The notes under the pieces are model-generated. The model had not been told where the DNA came from and ran no database searches. It worked only from the letters and a program-made list of their open reading frames with translations. The translations under genes were made by a program, and so were the position numbers. From Mesocentrotus franciscanus (lineage: Eukaryota; Echinodermata; Echinoidea; Camarodonta; Strongylocentrotidae), in NCBI GenBank assembly GCA_037976565.1, contig CP137668.1, forward strand, positions 19,365,714 to 19,429,713: a stretch of 64,000 nucleotides of DNA, read 5' to 3'. This document shows, piece by piece, positions 1-14,300 of this stretch (the first letter of the stretch is position 1; each line of letters starts with the position of its first letter).

Positions 1-2
1 TT

Positions 3-596
3 CCCTACTTCATCCTGGGTGACGATGCTTTTGCCCTGAAGAGCTACATGATGAAGCCATACAGTAGAAGAGGGATGACAGATGAACAGAGGATCTGCAA
101 CTATACAGGATCTCAAGGGGGAGAAGAGTGGTGGAGAATGCCTTTGGCATCTTGGCCAACAGGTTCCGGTGCCTGTTGGGAACACTGGAACAGAAGGTAG
201 ATAACGTCAGAGATTTGGTGGAGACTGCTGTGGTGCTCCACAACCTGCTGAGGAAGAGGGTGGCGCTGGCAGCCAATGCGGTGGACCACGAAGATGAAGA
301 GCACAACTTCGTACCAGGGGCCTGGAGAGATGGACCTCACTGGGAAGATGTTCCGCAACCACCTGCAAGGGAACCTCGCCACTGTGGATGCCAGACATCA
401 GAGAGATCATCTCAGAGAATACTTCGTCTCTCCAGTGGGTGCTGTTGACTGGCAACAAAGAATGGCTGGGTGGTACTTCCTGATTGAGTTAAGAAAGGAG
501 TGGCTCAGATATCGTCAGAAGCAGATGATGAAGATAAAGACTTGTGTGTCTAGAAATAAGAACATTCTCCCATATGCACACTTTGTTTATTTTTAA
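3..596 (+). pseudogene. Harbinger (HARBI1-type) transposase, decayed C-terminal half
   Basis: This is the end of a PIF/Harbinger DDE nuclease and is cut by the window start. Three reading-frame pieces join into one family-like protein. The first (from base 3) carries [17 protein letters not shown] and then DEQRICNY. The second (about 110-325) carries [16 protein letters not shown] and VVLHNLLR. The third (about 325-490) carries HLREYFVSPVGAVDWQ, which resembles the family C-terminus. GD-AF-L-KPY, N-RLSR-RR-VEN-FGIL and the closing YF-VGAV-WQ block are standard Harbinger signatures. The frame changes from 0 to 2 near base 110 and back near base 325, so two compensating indels break it. The last ~100 bases of the open frame look like read-through. 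It is a non-functional relic. Confidence 0.88.
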
Positions 597-599
597 TAT

Positions 600-1133
600 A
601 AGTTTGAAATAATTTTTGTATTATGTGTACTTGTGAAGATGTTATTATTATTATTGATGTTATTGTTGTTGTTATGTATTTCATCTGCTTGTAAATAATA
701 TAAATACAGACTTTATTGATTTTTTCCCCATGAAAAATCAGATAATACTACTATTGTAAATCAGGAGTGAAAATTTAAAGAAATCAAGTTGTAGAATTTG
801 AAATCTAGATATGTGCGATAAAAGATCTTTAAAATACGCAATTTTTGTTAAATTGATTATTACAAATTATTATTACAAATTGATTTTCTTACTAATTAAA
901 AAATTAGTAAGAAAATCAATTTTATATGTGAGATAAATAACCCTTATTGTAACAAAGAAAATAAAACAAAGGAAATAAAATATAAAACATTATAAAATTA
1001 GAAAATGAAATATAATAAAAAAAATAATAAATAGAAAAAAAACTTTGTGAAAAACTCAGAATACTAAGTTTTCAACAGAGTTTTTCTATTTATTTTTATT
1101 CTATTGCCTTTTCTTTATTTATAGGGATGGTGA
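600..1133. other. AT-rich intergenic stretch without a gene
   Basis: No open frame or RNA gene is visible. The stretch is over 75% A+T, with TTATTG and AAATAAAA runs and one perfect hairpin, listed separately. Confidence 0.6.
877..922. repeat. Perfect 21-bp-arm hairpin
   Basis: The left arm (877-897) and right arm (902-922) are exact reverse complements around a 4-base A loop. It is AT-rich and just downstream of the Harbinger relic. It may be a MITE stem or a replication-slippage product; no function can be assigned. Confidence 0.8.
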
Positions 1134-1680
1134 CAGAGCGTGTGTGTCGTGGGAGAGCGTGAGAGAGCGTGAAAGAGCTTGCCAATCGTAACAAAGCGTG
1201 ACAGAGCCTGACAAAGCGTGTCAATCCTTGATGAAAGCGTGGAAAATCGTGTCAATCCTTGGTGAAAGCGTGGGAAAACGTGTCAATCCTCGGTGAAAGC
1301 GTGGGAAAGCGTGTCAAGTCTTGATGCCAGATCTTATCAAATCTTGAGACATCTTAACAAAGCGTGTAAATTGGTGACAGAGCGTACAAAGTGGGGTCAC
1401 CGCTTTGAACCAAGCTCTGTTAAACTCTGTTAAGCTTTCCTACGCTTTGAGCAAAACTTTGATAAGCTTTGTGACGCTTTGATAAGCTTTAATACGCTCT
1501 CCCCGCTTTACGCAATTCGTGACAGATCGCCTCAAATTTTTAAACAGTTTAAAATTTTTTGGCGCTCTTGCCGAATGTCCCGAATTGCTCAAAGCTTTCT
1601 CACGCTCTATTACGGTCTTTAAGCTTTGTTACGCTTTGCCGCCGCTTTGCTCGCCGATTTAATTCGCCATCAATTCGGCG
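1134..1680. repeat. Strand-switching minisatellite, AAAGCGTG motif
   Basis: From about 1134 to 1397 the plus strand repeats degenerate copies of GACAGAGCGTG, AAAGCGTG and TGTCAATCCTTG. From about 1398 to 1660 the plus strand shows the complementary form (CACGCTTTG, AAGCTTTG, TACGCTTT). The block is therefore an imperfect inverted repeat built of minisatellite units, with the switch near 1397. It ends in a GAATTGATGGCGAAT-type palindromic tail at 1665-1690. It is probably the body of a foldback-type mobile element. Confidence 0.7.
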
Positions 1681-1690
1681 TCGGTGTGAA

Positions 1691-2540
1691 CTGTGCATTA
1701 TGGAGTTAATTTCTTTTCTAAATTAAGTGAGGGGATTGAACTCGACCGTTCGAGCCACTTAAATATATAAGCACTCTATGTGAAATGCGGTGTACAAATT
1801 ACGTACAGCTCAGTGCCTTAATGCGCGTCGCACTAACCTAACTTAACGATGAAATGACTAGGAAAATTCACATTTATTCCTCTAAGAATGTGTTAACAAA
1901 TGAAATATCTCATACTCGCGATGAATCTACATTACATCGACTTATACAATCCATGGATTATAAATTCATAACAATTCATAGATATACGAATACATATAAA
2001 TTTTCCAGTACGACAATTGTCTGTGCTGGACCATGATTGTGATACCAATTGCCAAATGAACTCAAATTTCGCCCGACAATGTCAACATTAAAAATAAAGT
2101 TTAAAAATTATTTAGTAAATGTTGATATGGTGCAAAAGTATATAAAATGAACTAAACCTACCTTAACTTGCCTTTGTTCTGTATTGTATTGTATTGTATT
2201 GTAGTGTTTTTATTTGCTATTTTTTTTTTTCTCTCTTTTTTTTGGAGTTATTTTGTTATTGTCCTTGTTTTGTGTGTTCCATTTTAATTAAGCACGATGA
2301 ATAAACATTTTATGTCATTATATTAAGTCTGGGGATTACCTTGATAGGCATGTTGGCCTTTGTTATTCCGACCACATTATGAGTAGAACATGTTTCTTTT
2401 GAATCTTTTTAATATTTATATATATATATATATATACACATGTTGATTGTATTTCTTTGTTTTTAACCAAATGTGAAAATAAACTTGATGTGGATTGAAT
2501 ATTACAAATTGACTGCATGAAACTCACTTACGTCACATGT
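1691..2540. other. Intergenic stretch, pentanucleotide microsatellite, no gene seen
   Basis: Only short open frames occur. It holds an ATTGT pentanucleotide run at about 2180-2203 and a TA run at about 2418-2436. I see nothing else. Confidence 0.5.
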
Positions 2541-2860
2541 TATGTTTACCTCCTGAAATATAATCTAGCCATATGTCAAATAAAGTACGAATACACTCCC
2601 AATTAATGTTATTATACTATTCCTATATTACTGAAATATGATTCTCCCTTATGTCATATATAGTATGAAGTATACTAGCCATTGATTATATGCTTCTACC
2701 TTATGTCATATAATAATATGACCTATACTAGCCATTGATTATATGATTCTACCTATTGTCATATATAATATGACCTATACTAGCCATTGATAATATGATT
2801 CACCCTCACGTAATATACAATATTACCTACTGAAATATAATTCATCTTTACGTCAGTATG
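2541..2860. repeat. ~54-bp tandem repeat, about five degenerate units
   Basis: Units centre on TACTAGCCATTGAT-ATATGATTCTACC-ATGTCATATA. The AGCCATTGAT motif recurs at about 2677, 2730 and 2782, and flanking units are more diverged. There is no coding potential. Confidence 0.7.
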
Positions 2861-4140
2861 AATATTCCACTCTAAAAAAACCCATCCAACATGATCAAAA
2901 GACTTGTTACAAGTCCTCTTAAGTGCCCATTTCAATGTCACATGACATACGCCAGTAGAAATTATATATTCAGAACATGCAAGAGGTGAATGTCAGGATG
3001 AACAGATTTTAACTGGTGATGCGCTACAGTCCATTGAAGGCTTCTTCTAGAGGGCATATATTTGAAGGTCTTTGAAATAGTCTTATCCCACTATCATTCC
3101 ATCCAACCTAAATTATAACCATCACACTATGTAAACACACAAAGATAACAAGATATTTTATATTTCTATGAATCAATTCACCTCCTATGACCACAAAGTT
3201 TACATACAAGAACAATTCATATAATGATTCTCTTTTATGGCTTTTATATCTAAAATGAGACCTGTGTCTTAATACAGTCACAACATTTCCACAAAATCGT
3301 TAGGCGGATAATAGAATTTTGACCAATTAAAAAACGAAAAAGAAAATACGATACAAAACAAAAATTAGTTCAGTTTATGAGCAGTTTTTTCTTAAACAAT
3401 TCACCACTGACCAATATTCATTCTGAATTATTTCAAAAAATCCACAAAGCGTGCATCCAGTTTTCTTGGATTCGGATAAAATAGAAAAAAGGAATTTGCG
3501 TACTATCGGACAGGCAGAATTTGAAGTGGTAAACGTTCCTACAAGCATTCCTTTTAGCAACACAAAATTATTTATATCTCAAATTTGGAACTTAAATCGA
3601 GTTTGAAAGAAATTTTCGTCAAAATTAGTAATGGTTAATATGTATGAATAACAAGAAAACACCCTCGATGTTCATTATTCGACACGTACATTTAAAAAAT
3701 AAACCGTAACGCAATTTAACGAAGCGTTTTAAAACAGGGCACATCTCAGCAAATGTCGCTTACGATTAAGCTTATGGGCTGTGACCCGGGCTTCGCTAAA
3801 AAATTAGTAGGATTAATAAAAGAACAGAGTGGCCAACGGAGTAGAATGCATATATAGGTTGAAATTCAATGGTCGCAAAAGGAGGGGTAGCCCACCTCCT
3901 ACAAATACCCCTTTCAGCTTTCCTTTAATCATTGTATTAGGTCTATTTAGACCCAGAAGGACGCTAACTCTGTTTCAAACAAGACGATTACACAGTATAG
4001 CGCTTAGAGACTTTGTTGGTAAGCGCTTCATAAGCACCGTTTTTATTGTTATTATTATTATTATACCCAATACGGCAACGATTATCTGTGTGACAAGTTG
4101 TTAAATTTGATATACCACACTTTGTCCAGTGTTACTGAAT
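2861..4140. other. Region 3' of the sulfotransferase gene, no gene seen
   Basis: I see no protein-like ORF. The 3950-4070 part has SINE-like traits (TATAGCGCTTAGAGAC, then AAGCGCTTCATAAGCACC and a TTATTATTA tail), similar in style to the 24-kb SINE. The minus-strand gene should be polyadenylated just upstream in this numbering. Confidence 0.4.
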
Positions 4141-4146
4141 TATGAA

Positions 4147-4152
4147 TTTATT
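4147..4152 (-). promoter_or_regulatory. Candidate poly(A) signal of the sulfotransferase gene
   Basis: On the minus strand an AATAAA hexamer lies 30 bases after the stop codon at 4184-4182. Another is at 4047-4042. Either could end the transcript; the choice is inferred only. Confidence 0.35.
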
Positions 4153-4181
4153 GACATCATGTGTCCCACTCACATCATGCA

Positions 4182-4369
4182 TTACTGTTTCCATAAGAAA
4201 CGATCATCGCCCAGTAATTCGCTCAGTTCACGGTTCGACTCTGCATAGAAATCCAGTAATATCTCTCGAGTTTTGTTCAGCATGGGTCCAACTTTCTTCA
4301 ACTTCTGCGCCCCTTGATTCGGTATTCCCTCAGCGCAAATTTTCCTGACAGTTTCATCCGGTAAACTAT
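4182..4369 (-). CDS. CHST15-like: CHST15-like, last coding exon
   Basis: The acceptor CATTCTTTCTACTACAG precedes base 4369, and two bases complete a split Asp codon. The exon then runs SLPDETVRKICAEG, KKVGPML, TREILLDFYAESNRELSELL and DDRFLWKQ to TAA at 4184-4182. GPML plus DFY, N and L-ELLGD-FLW is the CHST15 carboxy-terminal signature. Length is 188 nt, in frame with the previous exon. Confidence 0.9.
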
Positions 4370-6902
4370 CTGTAGTAGAAAGAATGTTTTGATGATAATG
4401 AAAGCAATTCAAAGTAAAAAGATAACTGTTTGATGAGGCAGGCTGGGCACGAGTTAGGTGGGCACAAGTTCCGAAAAGTGGTGACAAGAAAAAAAGTGGA
4501 GGGTTCTCATAATTTAGTGGAGCGTTTTAATTTTAGACAAGGCCCAACCCCAACCCCTACCACTCCCCCAACAAAAGAGAGGCTATTTTTTCTCGCTCTA
4601 TCATTCAAAGGATGAAATCACCCCTTAAAGGAAACCTCACCCAAAAGAATAAGTGTAGGTAATATGATAAATGAGATATATTCATGCCCTTTAATGTACA
4701 CAATTCCTTACGAAAGTGTATAAAAGATATATAAATGAAGATATTCTTGGCATGATGTGATGACTTTTAGCATGTCATTGGCGAAGCCATTTTCTTGAAA
4801 AGGTGACGTACCAGTTGAAGCTGTACATGTATCATGCACAAAACTTTAGTTGGAAAGACTTTTTAAATCAATAACAAAACCTTTATTTATAAATGAGAAA
4901 AAATCAAAGCCGAGAAGATATAAATTATATTTAGTGAAAAATATATAACAGGGGAACAACTTTAACTAATTCATTTAAAAATACTAAAATATAGCAGTTG
5001 ACATATCTATTTCTTGTATGAGGAACATTCACCCCAGAAGAGCACCAACTTATTTATGCAATTTGCATTCTGGCAATTGTAGTACTAAGGATAATAGCAG
5101 GTGAATGAAATGCTTCATCACCACACACACCCGGGAAGGAATCATCCATAAATTTGAATACATTTACTTGATAAACGACTTCACATAGTACGTCACATTA
5201 TCAAGCAAATGGCGATGCCCATATAGTGCTGAGAAACTGTACATCATTCTTGCTTTATGCCTCTCTCGTACACTTTGGTGGGAAATCTTGTAGATGATTA
5301 ATGGACAAGAATTAAATAAATCTCTCAGAATAAGTAAAAGTTATTTCTTGGGGAGAGGTTTCATTTAACGCCACTCTTAGGTTGTCATTTATTTAATTCA
5401 ATATTTCCCATTTATAAAAAGTTTCAGAAAAAGCACAAGATTATAACAGATTTGTTTCCAAGGCTATTTTTTCGAATTACTTATTTTATGATGAGTGGAT
5501 ATTTTTCTTTATTTTAGAGCTTGTAGAGAGCGCTGTGGTAAAGTTAATGTCAGAGCGCTATTTAAGTGCCAATATTGCATTGTATTGTATTATATAGAAC
5601 GCAGTATCAGGTAGCCGGAATCAAGGAATAACAAAAAAATACTAAACCTTTTTCGCATCCTTGTTCTCATGGTGTTTGAACCATACTTACCGAGTTCTAA
5701 ATGATTTAAAAGTTGAGAGTAGAGCTTAGGGCAGTCCTGTTTCCAGTCTTCAAGTCGTTGAATGTGCAGTTGCTCACTCGGAAAGACTCCCAACCAGTCT
5801 CGAATGTAAACGTTATATAGACCTAAAAGAAGTGACTGTATCGACAAAGCGAATTCAAACAATCAGAAAAACATATAATTACATAATTGCAAGCTATGAA
5901 AAGAATACTATTACTAAATACTTTACCCTCGTTATGGAGTAGATACAACAATAAGCGACTGAATCATATTCTATTTTTGTATCTCAACTATAACTTAGGT
6001 ATCAATACAAAGGAATAACTGTCAATATACCATATAAGGGAATATAAATATTTTCAATAACCATTTTGTCAACATCGGAGAAAATCTAATGAAGTCCATT
6101 CCTGATTCTCATATAAGTCATGTTATATAATGCATTTATTTTGCCATATATTATATATTGCAATTCTGTTTTGGCGACGAAACATTCCTCTAAGTTACTC
6201 AAATTACATTGAATTAAACAAAAGGGCATAACGACTTTCTTCTAATTCCCCTTTCTTAACTCCCTCACAACTTTTATTTAGAAGATTCAATACTTTACAT
6301 ATCTATGATATTAATAAATTATAACATTTCTTCATTGATGCAACGATCTTCTCAAACTCCCTACCTCCAAACCTTATGCACCTATCTAGTGTCAACAATG
6401 CGGTACATACCCACTACGCATGAAATGCTGATAAATTCCATCATTGGAATGTTTCTTGTAATATATTAAACAATTCTCTCCGTTATGTTTGTCCTAAAAT
6501 TTGGAATTCCCCGCCTGTTTTTTTTTTTTTTTTTTACACTCTATTCGATTTAACAATGCATTTTTTTAAAAAAATTTAAGAAACATCTTCTCTCTCTTTA
6601 TAATTCATAATTTATCTTAAGACCTCATCTCTCATATCAAAATGCAATCCCTTGTTTTTTCTGACAACCTATGTTATTTTTACGGATGCACCATTTTCCC
6701 TTTGTACTATGGTTTATACCTTCATATTTAGAATGTTAAGTCAATTTATATGTAATTTTGATATTATCTGTAATGATACTCCTTATTTAATCTTTGTATA
6801 TATTGTCATGATGATGGGAAAATGTCAATTCAAATATAACTTATGATGGAGAATGAAACGAAAATAAAATCATAGTAATGCTAGTAATGATGACAGTAAT
6901 AC

Positions 6903-6935
<33 letters not shown>

Positions 6936-7031
6936 TCTGTTACTACTTCTACTACTACGTGTACTACTACTACTAATACTACTACTACAGCTACTACTAT
7001 TTCTACTACTACTACTACTACTACTACTACC

Positions 7032-7077
<46 letters not shown>

Positions 7078-7120
7078 TTGCTGCTATAACTACTGTAACT
7101 ACTACTACTACTAATACTAT

Positions 7121-7159
<39 letters not shown>

Positions 7160-8329
7160 CACTACTGCTACTACTACTAATCTCACTACCACTACTACTA
7201 CTGCTGCTGATGCTGCTGTTACTGCTACTCCTACTGCTGCCGCTGGTACTGCTACTACTACCACTACTTCTACTACTAGTACTAACTCGGACCACAGTAC
7301 TTTTATAGCGCATATCATTGTAGTAGCATCTCTGTGCGCTTAGGAAAAAGAGATACACTAGGAAATACAAATGCTTTAATTGCCAAACCTGATCTACGCC
7401 CCACCTCCACCCACAATTACAAATTCACTATTTCTTTCACGTCAAAATTCGAATTTTAAAACGTAACGTACACTTTATATGATTCTACCGAGACGACCTT
7501 GGTAGATGTAGCAATACTTATCATAATACACGAAAATATTTTTTAAATACACATATCAATAGTAAAATGAGACTGTTCATTACTGCCTTTCAGTCGAGGA
7601 CTAGGGGAGAGCAAGATTTTCCTGCATTGTAAGGCATTCTCACGACGCTCTCGGTAACTTTAGATTTTGATATGAATCATATTTTGCGAGGTGGCATAGC
7701 GACCAAGTTAGAAAATCTCTGTGCATTTTAGAGCACTTCTTAATCAGAAGTCTGATCTTAATAGCCACCCCTTTACTTTCTTCTTTTATTGGAAAAGGCG
7801 GTGTTAAAAATTATTTAGACGATTGCTGTGATTCTCCAGTATCAGGTGACTACCCCTTTTCCAGGAAGAGGCCTCGTCCCTTGAACTTCCGATCCCCGAT
7901 ATTAGTAGTAAAGACCCTATTTACTCATTTTTTGTAAAATTATTTGTATTTATTCATGGTTTAGTGAAAATAAATCATGATTATCAGCCAGTGGGTGAAT
8001 TTTACAATTTACAATCATATTAAAAAATGCATAGAATATAATATTGCAAATGGTTAACTTGTATGAACACCACGGTTAATAATTAATACACAGGGTACAG
8101 AGACCATGATTGTTGTTAAATTATAATAATCATAACAACAACGACAACAACAACAATAATAATGATAATAATAACAATTTAATACAAAAGATAAAATTAT
8201 TTCCTATGTCTCTATAGGTCTTGGGAACACACAATTTAATATTTGCCTTTGCAATTTCAAAGTTAACGTAAACCATGCAAGGCAGCGTTGTCACCAAGCA
8301 TTTTTGAATAGTTATTGCACTTTAGAACC

Positions 8330-8362
<33 letters not shown>

Positions 8363-11300
8363 ATAGCCTCAAGCTATCATTTCCCATACCTAACGTTTGT
8401 TTGTTTCTATTTTCAGAATTCCTTGGAATCCCCCCCCCCCCTACTGGAAGAAAAATAAGGTACATGTCTTTTCTCAATGTTCAGAGTATTTTTCATAATA
8501 TTTCATAAGTCTAAACGGGTGCTGGTTGTCTTATGAGACGAAGGTCTACTGGATGGGAGATCTTTTTAACTTAAGGACGTTCTCCTGTGATCATAGCATT
8601 TATTTTTGTATAGACTTTACTTATTTAATAAGCCCCCAAAGTAAGAATGACGAGCCTTGTTTTGCATAGCTCTAGGTCCTACAATATAGAACAAAATGAT
8701 CCGTTAACGTTTTTGAGAGAGCAAATGGACTCAATTCAAAAGGACTTGAAACATCAGGAATTTATATTTTTACTTATTTTTTCTTTATTTGTTCTTCTTT
8801 AATTTTATTTTGCTTTATCTTCCCCTCCCTCCCCTTGGCATGGACTTATTCTGTGGCAGCAGCGCCCAAGCCCCCCCCCAGCCAGTACGTTAGTGCTTTT
8901 TCGAGTCTTAGAGATAAAACCTTTCTGCAATGATTTTACTTGGATTTCTTAGTTCCTCGTCATTTCTCATTAACCTCGATTTTATTTCCCTTCTCACCCC
9001 TCTTAATTTATTATTACTCAATCCAGTTGATTTTTTTCATTTTCTCCTGTTTCATTATTTTCCGTTTCCGTTATCGTTCTTACAAAGATTTCCTCTTCAT
9101 CTCTTATCTCTCTTCATCTTTCCCTTCCATTTCTCTCCTGTTCCTCTCTTTGCTCCTTCTTTCTTGGCTTCTTTTTCTTTCGATCTTTCCTTTTCTTTCC
9201 TTCCCTACATTTACTTTTCTCTTTACATTTCCCTCTGAATTACCTCTCCCCCTTTATTTTTCTATTTAGAATAAAAAGCCATTTTATTTATTAAAAAAGA
9301 CATTCCTCGAATTCAAAATGAGTTCTTTCTGAATTCCAGTACTATAGAGAGAAGACATTCCATTATTTGTATTCAGTGTTTGTTTTTGTTGTCTTGCGTT
9401 CTTAATCTTTGATTATGACATGAACCGCGTATTTCTTACCACTTCCCCCTGGCTCTGCATGCGCTGCGAGTATGCACATGCACGAGGACTCATCTTTGCC
9501 AGACAGTCCTTATAATCTGCGATATTCTTGACTGCTGCTAGGTGAAATTTCTCGGGAGATCCTGTTGTATGGAAGAAGTGAAGATACTGCGAGTACAATC
9601 TGCAGTTAGCAACAAGAAGGAGAAAACCTCACAACGTAAGACATGTGTAGGTGAAGTGACATAGTCAATGCTACTGGATCTGGTGGCTATGAGGTTTCAC
9701 AAACTGGAAGTTTGAAACTACCATGGTTTCATGCGACCAAAGCTTATGTGTCTGTAAAGTGTACCAATCACCTAAAATAATTTGAGTACAGCTGGAATGT
9801 ATAAAAACAAGTTTAAACAAAGATAACAAAACTCACTCGGGTGCATACGGGCTAACGGATAAGGAGTACAAAGGGAATAAAAATAGTAAAGTGTCTGTAA
9901 AGTGTACCAATCACCTAAAATAATTTAAGTACAGCTGGAATGTATAAAAACAACTTTAAAAAAACATAACAAAACTCACTCGGGTGCATACGGGCTAACG
10001 GATAAGGAGTACAAAGGGAATAAAAAGAGTAACATAAAACCGCGCATACAGAACCGCCCAAGTCGGACTGGGTTCTGTACGGGCCTAATGCGAGTGCATA
10101 CGGTATTTTTACAGAAATAATATCTAAAGCTAATATTTTAAAATATAGTATTAGGACATGGAACTATTGACATACAACACGATATATTTTTTGGGGTGAC
10201 TGGTTCACGTACACTTGCTACACTTGGTACACTTTAACGCTTCGGTGTTTTCTTCGCCTCTCTGCACGGTCACTCGTTTATCACACGTGCACTTTTGCAC
10301 AAACTTTAGGCAACAATTGACAGAAGGATAGCTTTGTACAACGGATAGCTATTGAAAATTTCCCCATTTCCAGTCCTGATCATAGCTCAATGAAAACCCT
10401 TTGAACACGGGTTGTAATGATCACTCACGTATAATCACGTTATCACGTTTTTAGTACTTTCGAAGATACAAGCTATCTAATCTACGAAGTGCAGGGTTGA
10501 CACTCCGTTTTTGTAACAGGCCGGTACATTACGAATACTCACGCTTTTGTACGCGACGTGACTCTTTTCGTACTTACCCCTGTATTTTATCCCTAAATTA
10601 CAAGTGCTTGTTATTGAGACTAGTAATTACATATACGGACATATTATAGCTACATAGCCTGGCCATATCTATGCATGCTGCACGTACGGTAAAAAATGGA
10701 GAAACTGTAACTGAAAGTGTACGTATTGTTGGTCTAGTTTCCAGTATATGGGGGGTCCGGCCACTGACTTTCAGATAGAGTCAACCTTTAAGAAGGAGCC
10801 CAAAATCATTTCCGGAGAATCATGCCTGATTTTTTTGTGATAGTCTCTTCGGTGACCATTACATTTATTTTGTTAACATCTCCGTCAAGTACCAGCACTG
10901 TTCGTGTTTTGCAATGGTATGTCAACGAAATGTAGGGTCACGAAACCCGAACACTCCGTAGATTAGATAGCGGTATCGACGAACGTGATAACATAATTAC
11001 GTGAGTGATCGTTATAAGCATTCTGACACCGATATTGATTAATTTTGAGGTGGAAGTAGTTAAATAATCACGAAGCCTTTGCTATAGTTTCCCAATGATA
11101 TATACAATGTGGCACACAGGGGATTATTTGTGTGGCATATGAAAAGTTAATGGTGATCATAAATTTGGTTTGAGTCGAGTAAAACCGGGGACCGTCTCCT
11201 CGCCACGGTGCCAGGTAAAAATGTCAGAGGTAAAAAAAAAGTCAGAGGTAAAAACACCAGAGGAAAAAATGTCAGAGGTAAAAATATTAGAGGTAAAGAT

Positions 11301-14300
11301 ATCAGAGTTTAAATGCCAGAGGTAAAAATGTCATGCATTGGAATCCAATATTAATATGGTATGATGGAATATAATATTGCAAACCTCAACATTGAATCAA
11401 TCGCCCTCCTTGTCTTTTGATAAGTCTATTTGAGAGAGAAAAATATCATAAAAATATCCACTGTTTACCCACCGACTTTCATAAAGTACGATAAACTATT
11501 TTGAAGCCGAATATCGTTCTGCCAGGAAACCGCGGGTATGCGCCCGGTGCTAAATGTTATAAAAGAAGCGAAGCATTCGCATGCGTATCGTTAAAAATGT
11601 TTAAAGTTAGTGCAGTGATTTTTTTTTTGTAAAGGTTATTATACTTACTGTTTATCTATTAAGTATAAATCAGACTCGAATCTAAGGAGAAGGCATAGAG
11701 GGGCCAAAATCTATTCCCCGTAAAAAAAAAAATGATTCGTTTTGATATTTACAGTATGTTATGTGTATGTATATGTTTCGTTTTTATCGCATTTTTTTTT
11801 GTTTACCTATGAAAGTTTTACCTCTGGTATTTGTACTTCTGACATTGTTACCTCAGACATTTGTTCATCTGGCATTTTAACCTTTGACATTTTTTCACCG
11901 AACCCTCGTCACATTAACCGACCTTGACACCGGTTCTCGCAGTGTTATGATAAGCTTTGCGTGTGGTTGTGCGAGATGAAGAATATCTGCTACGGTAAAC
12001 TCCGGACCGTCATACCTCGCGCCAAAGAACTCTTGCCAGTTTCCAAAATCATATGCAGTTGTTGGTGATCCATCGGCTGTGAAAAATATATAAAGAGGGA
12101 GTGAGAACAAAAACGTTCAAAATCATAAGAGGAACACAGGCCCGTAACTACGAGGGTGCGCGCACCCCGCACCCCCTCCGCTAGCAACAACGGGTCCGCT
12201 AAAAACAAAAATAAATAAACACTGATTGTGAATTGATGGGCCAAGTTAGGCTACCTAAAATATATCCCATACGCCGCTGGCTACGGCCCGCGCAGCACCT
12301 GTTATCCTGTTATCTACTGCTGATGAGAAGTAATTACTAGTGGAACGGTACATTACTTGTTACGTGCTCTACCATACTTTACATGCACTGTATCTTTAAT
12401 TTAGCACGCAAGCGTGTACCAATGATGATGTTGCTCAGTCTAATATAGATATTAAAAGGAAATAAAGCAACAATGCAAACAACACAGGTAAGACGTGGGA
12501 TACAGCTATTAGTAAAACCGTTTTGGTGTTTTTGAAATTTTCCCTAAAACTTGATTTTCAGATAGAAAAATGTCCAAATTGTCCCTACCCTGAAAGGGGG
12601 TACACGCGCTCCCAGACCCTCCCCACGCTCGGACGCTTCGCGCACTTGTAAGGGTCCGCCGCCATCCAAGGAGGAGGATGCACAGTCTAATTTAGGTGAA
12701 GGAAACAATACAAACAACATAGGCAGGACACAGTTATTAGAAAAACCGTTTTGGTGTTCCAAATTGTACCTAAAACTCGATTTTCAGATAGAAAAATTCA
12801 AAAATGTCTGCACCCCCACTAAAATCCTAGTTATGGGCCTCGAACACGTATTGGCACCATATATCGGTCTCAGCCGCAAGATTCATTAGTGTACTTAGTA
12901 ATTTCTTCATAATCAGTGGATATGGGGCCACCTAAACTTGGGGCCGGTTGTGAAAACCATTTTGAAATATGGCTCTCCATGGTATTTGTCCCTTCAGAAT
13001 TGAGTTTATCAAAACATTTTGTGTAGTCAGTGTCATGTAAAATCGCTTAGGCTGATAATTCGGACAAGTGTTTTAAGTGCCCATTTTTTTTACTGCAATA
13101 GAGGTCTATTGCATATATATAAAAATATGATGAAGTCACTGAATTGTTGAATATGAGTAAAATGCTTGTAATTATGATCAGTTATACAGTTTTTGAAATC
13201 AACAAAATATGTGGCGCAGATGTCCCTTATGACCCAAAAGGTCCAAAATATATCTTTGCAAAAAATAAGATTTTATAAATCTTTTGTTTTAATATTCTAA
13301 ATGGGACATTAGAATTTGTTTTAAGAAGGTCATATGAAAAGCCCACGTCAGTGGTACATGGACCCATTGAGGGCCCATTTAAAGACAATTCTTGTTACGC
13401 TCAATATAGCTGCTGAAGGGTTTTAAAAAATTATTATTTACATAATTGTAACTTTGAGTTTAGACTTTAAAGCATAACTGTTAGCAAGGCGGAAAAGTTT
13501 TAAAAGCAAGGGCGTCTGTAGAACATTTTGAGTGTGTGTGTGTGTGTCGGGGGGAGGGGGGTGGGGTCGACACCCAAATTTGCTGACAATTTTTTTAGGG
13601 AGTGACACCCATATTCGTCGACAAATATGTTTCAACCTAACTACCCAGGCTACATAATGACTGTTACGAACACATCAACATTTAAATTGTACCTTCATAA
13701 GTCACCATACAATATATGATTCGACTGCGATCGAACCTTGATAGATATTCAAAAAATTGTCATATAATACGAACATATTTTTAAATACACATATCATATG
13801 AATAGTAAATCATTATTGCCTTGCAATAGGGGAATGGGGGAGCACGATGTTTTAAGCACTTTTGAAATTCTCACGACGCCCTCGGTAACTTTAATTTATG
13901 ACCTGTATCTTATGTTGCGAGTTTGCGTATCGACCGAAAATTTCACATTTTTGCAGTTTGGAACTATGCTTTTAGAGACCGCTTTTTATCAAAAGTCTGA
14001 GCCTACTAATCACCTCATTAACTGCCTTCTCTTATTGGGATAGACAGTGTTAAATATCAATTATACTTTTCTGTGACTCTCCAATATCAGGGGACGACCC
14101 CCTTTTCAAGAAAAAGGCCTCAACCCTTGAATCATCGATCCCCGAATTTTAACCCTATTCAATCTTTCATTTAGATGTTTTTAAAGACGTTCTCCTGTAA
14201 TTATGAAATACATCTTTTTTCAATAATAACTTTATTTAGCGCATGGTCTTAACTTCTTTTATTAGACCAGCATTTTCACCCTTTTCGTTTTTGTTACGGT

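Noticed and set aside
3829..4104. 91-codon plus-strand frame downstream of the sulfotransferase
   Set aside because: Ends in a TTATTATTA run and carries SINE-like AAGCGCTT motifs; no family resemblance.
6870..7370. Long Ser-rich and Val-rich minus-strand open frames
   Set aside because: They are produced by the (TAC)n microsatellite in three frames; no splice or start context.
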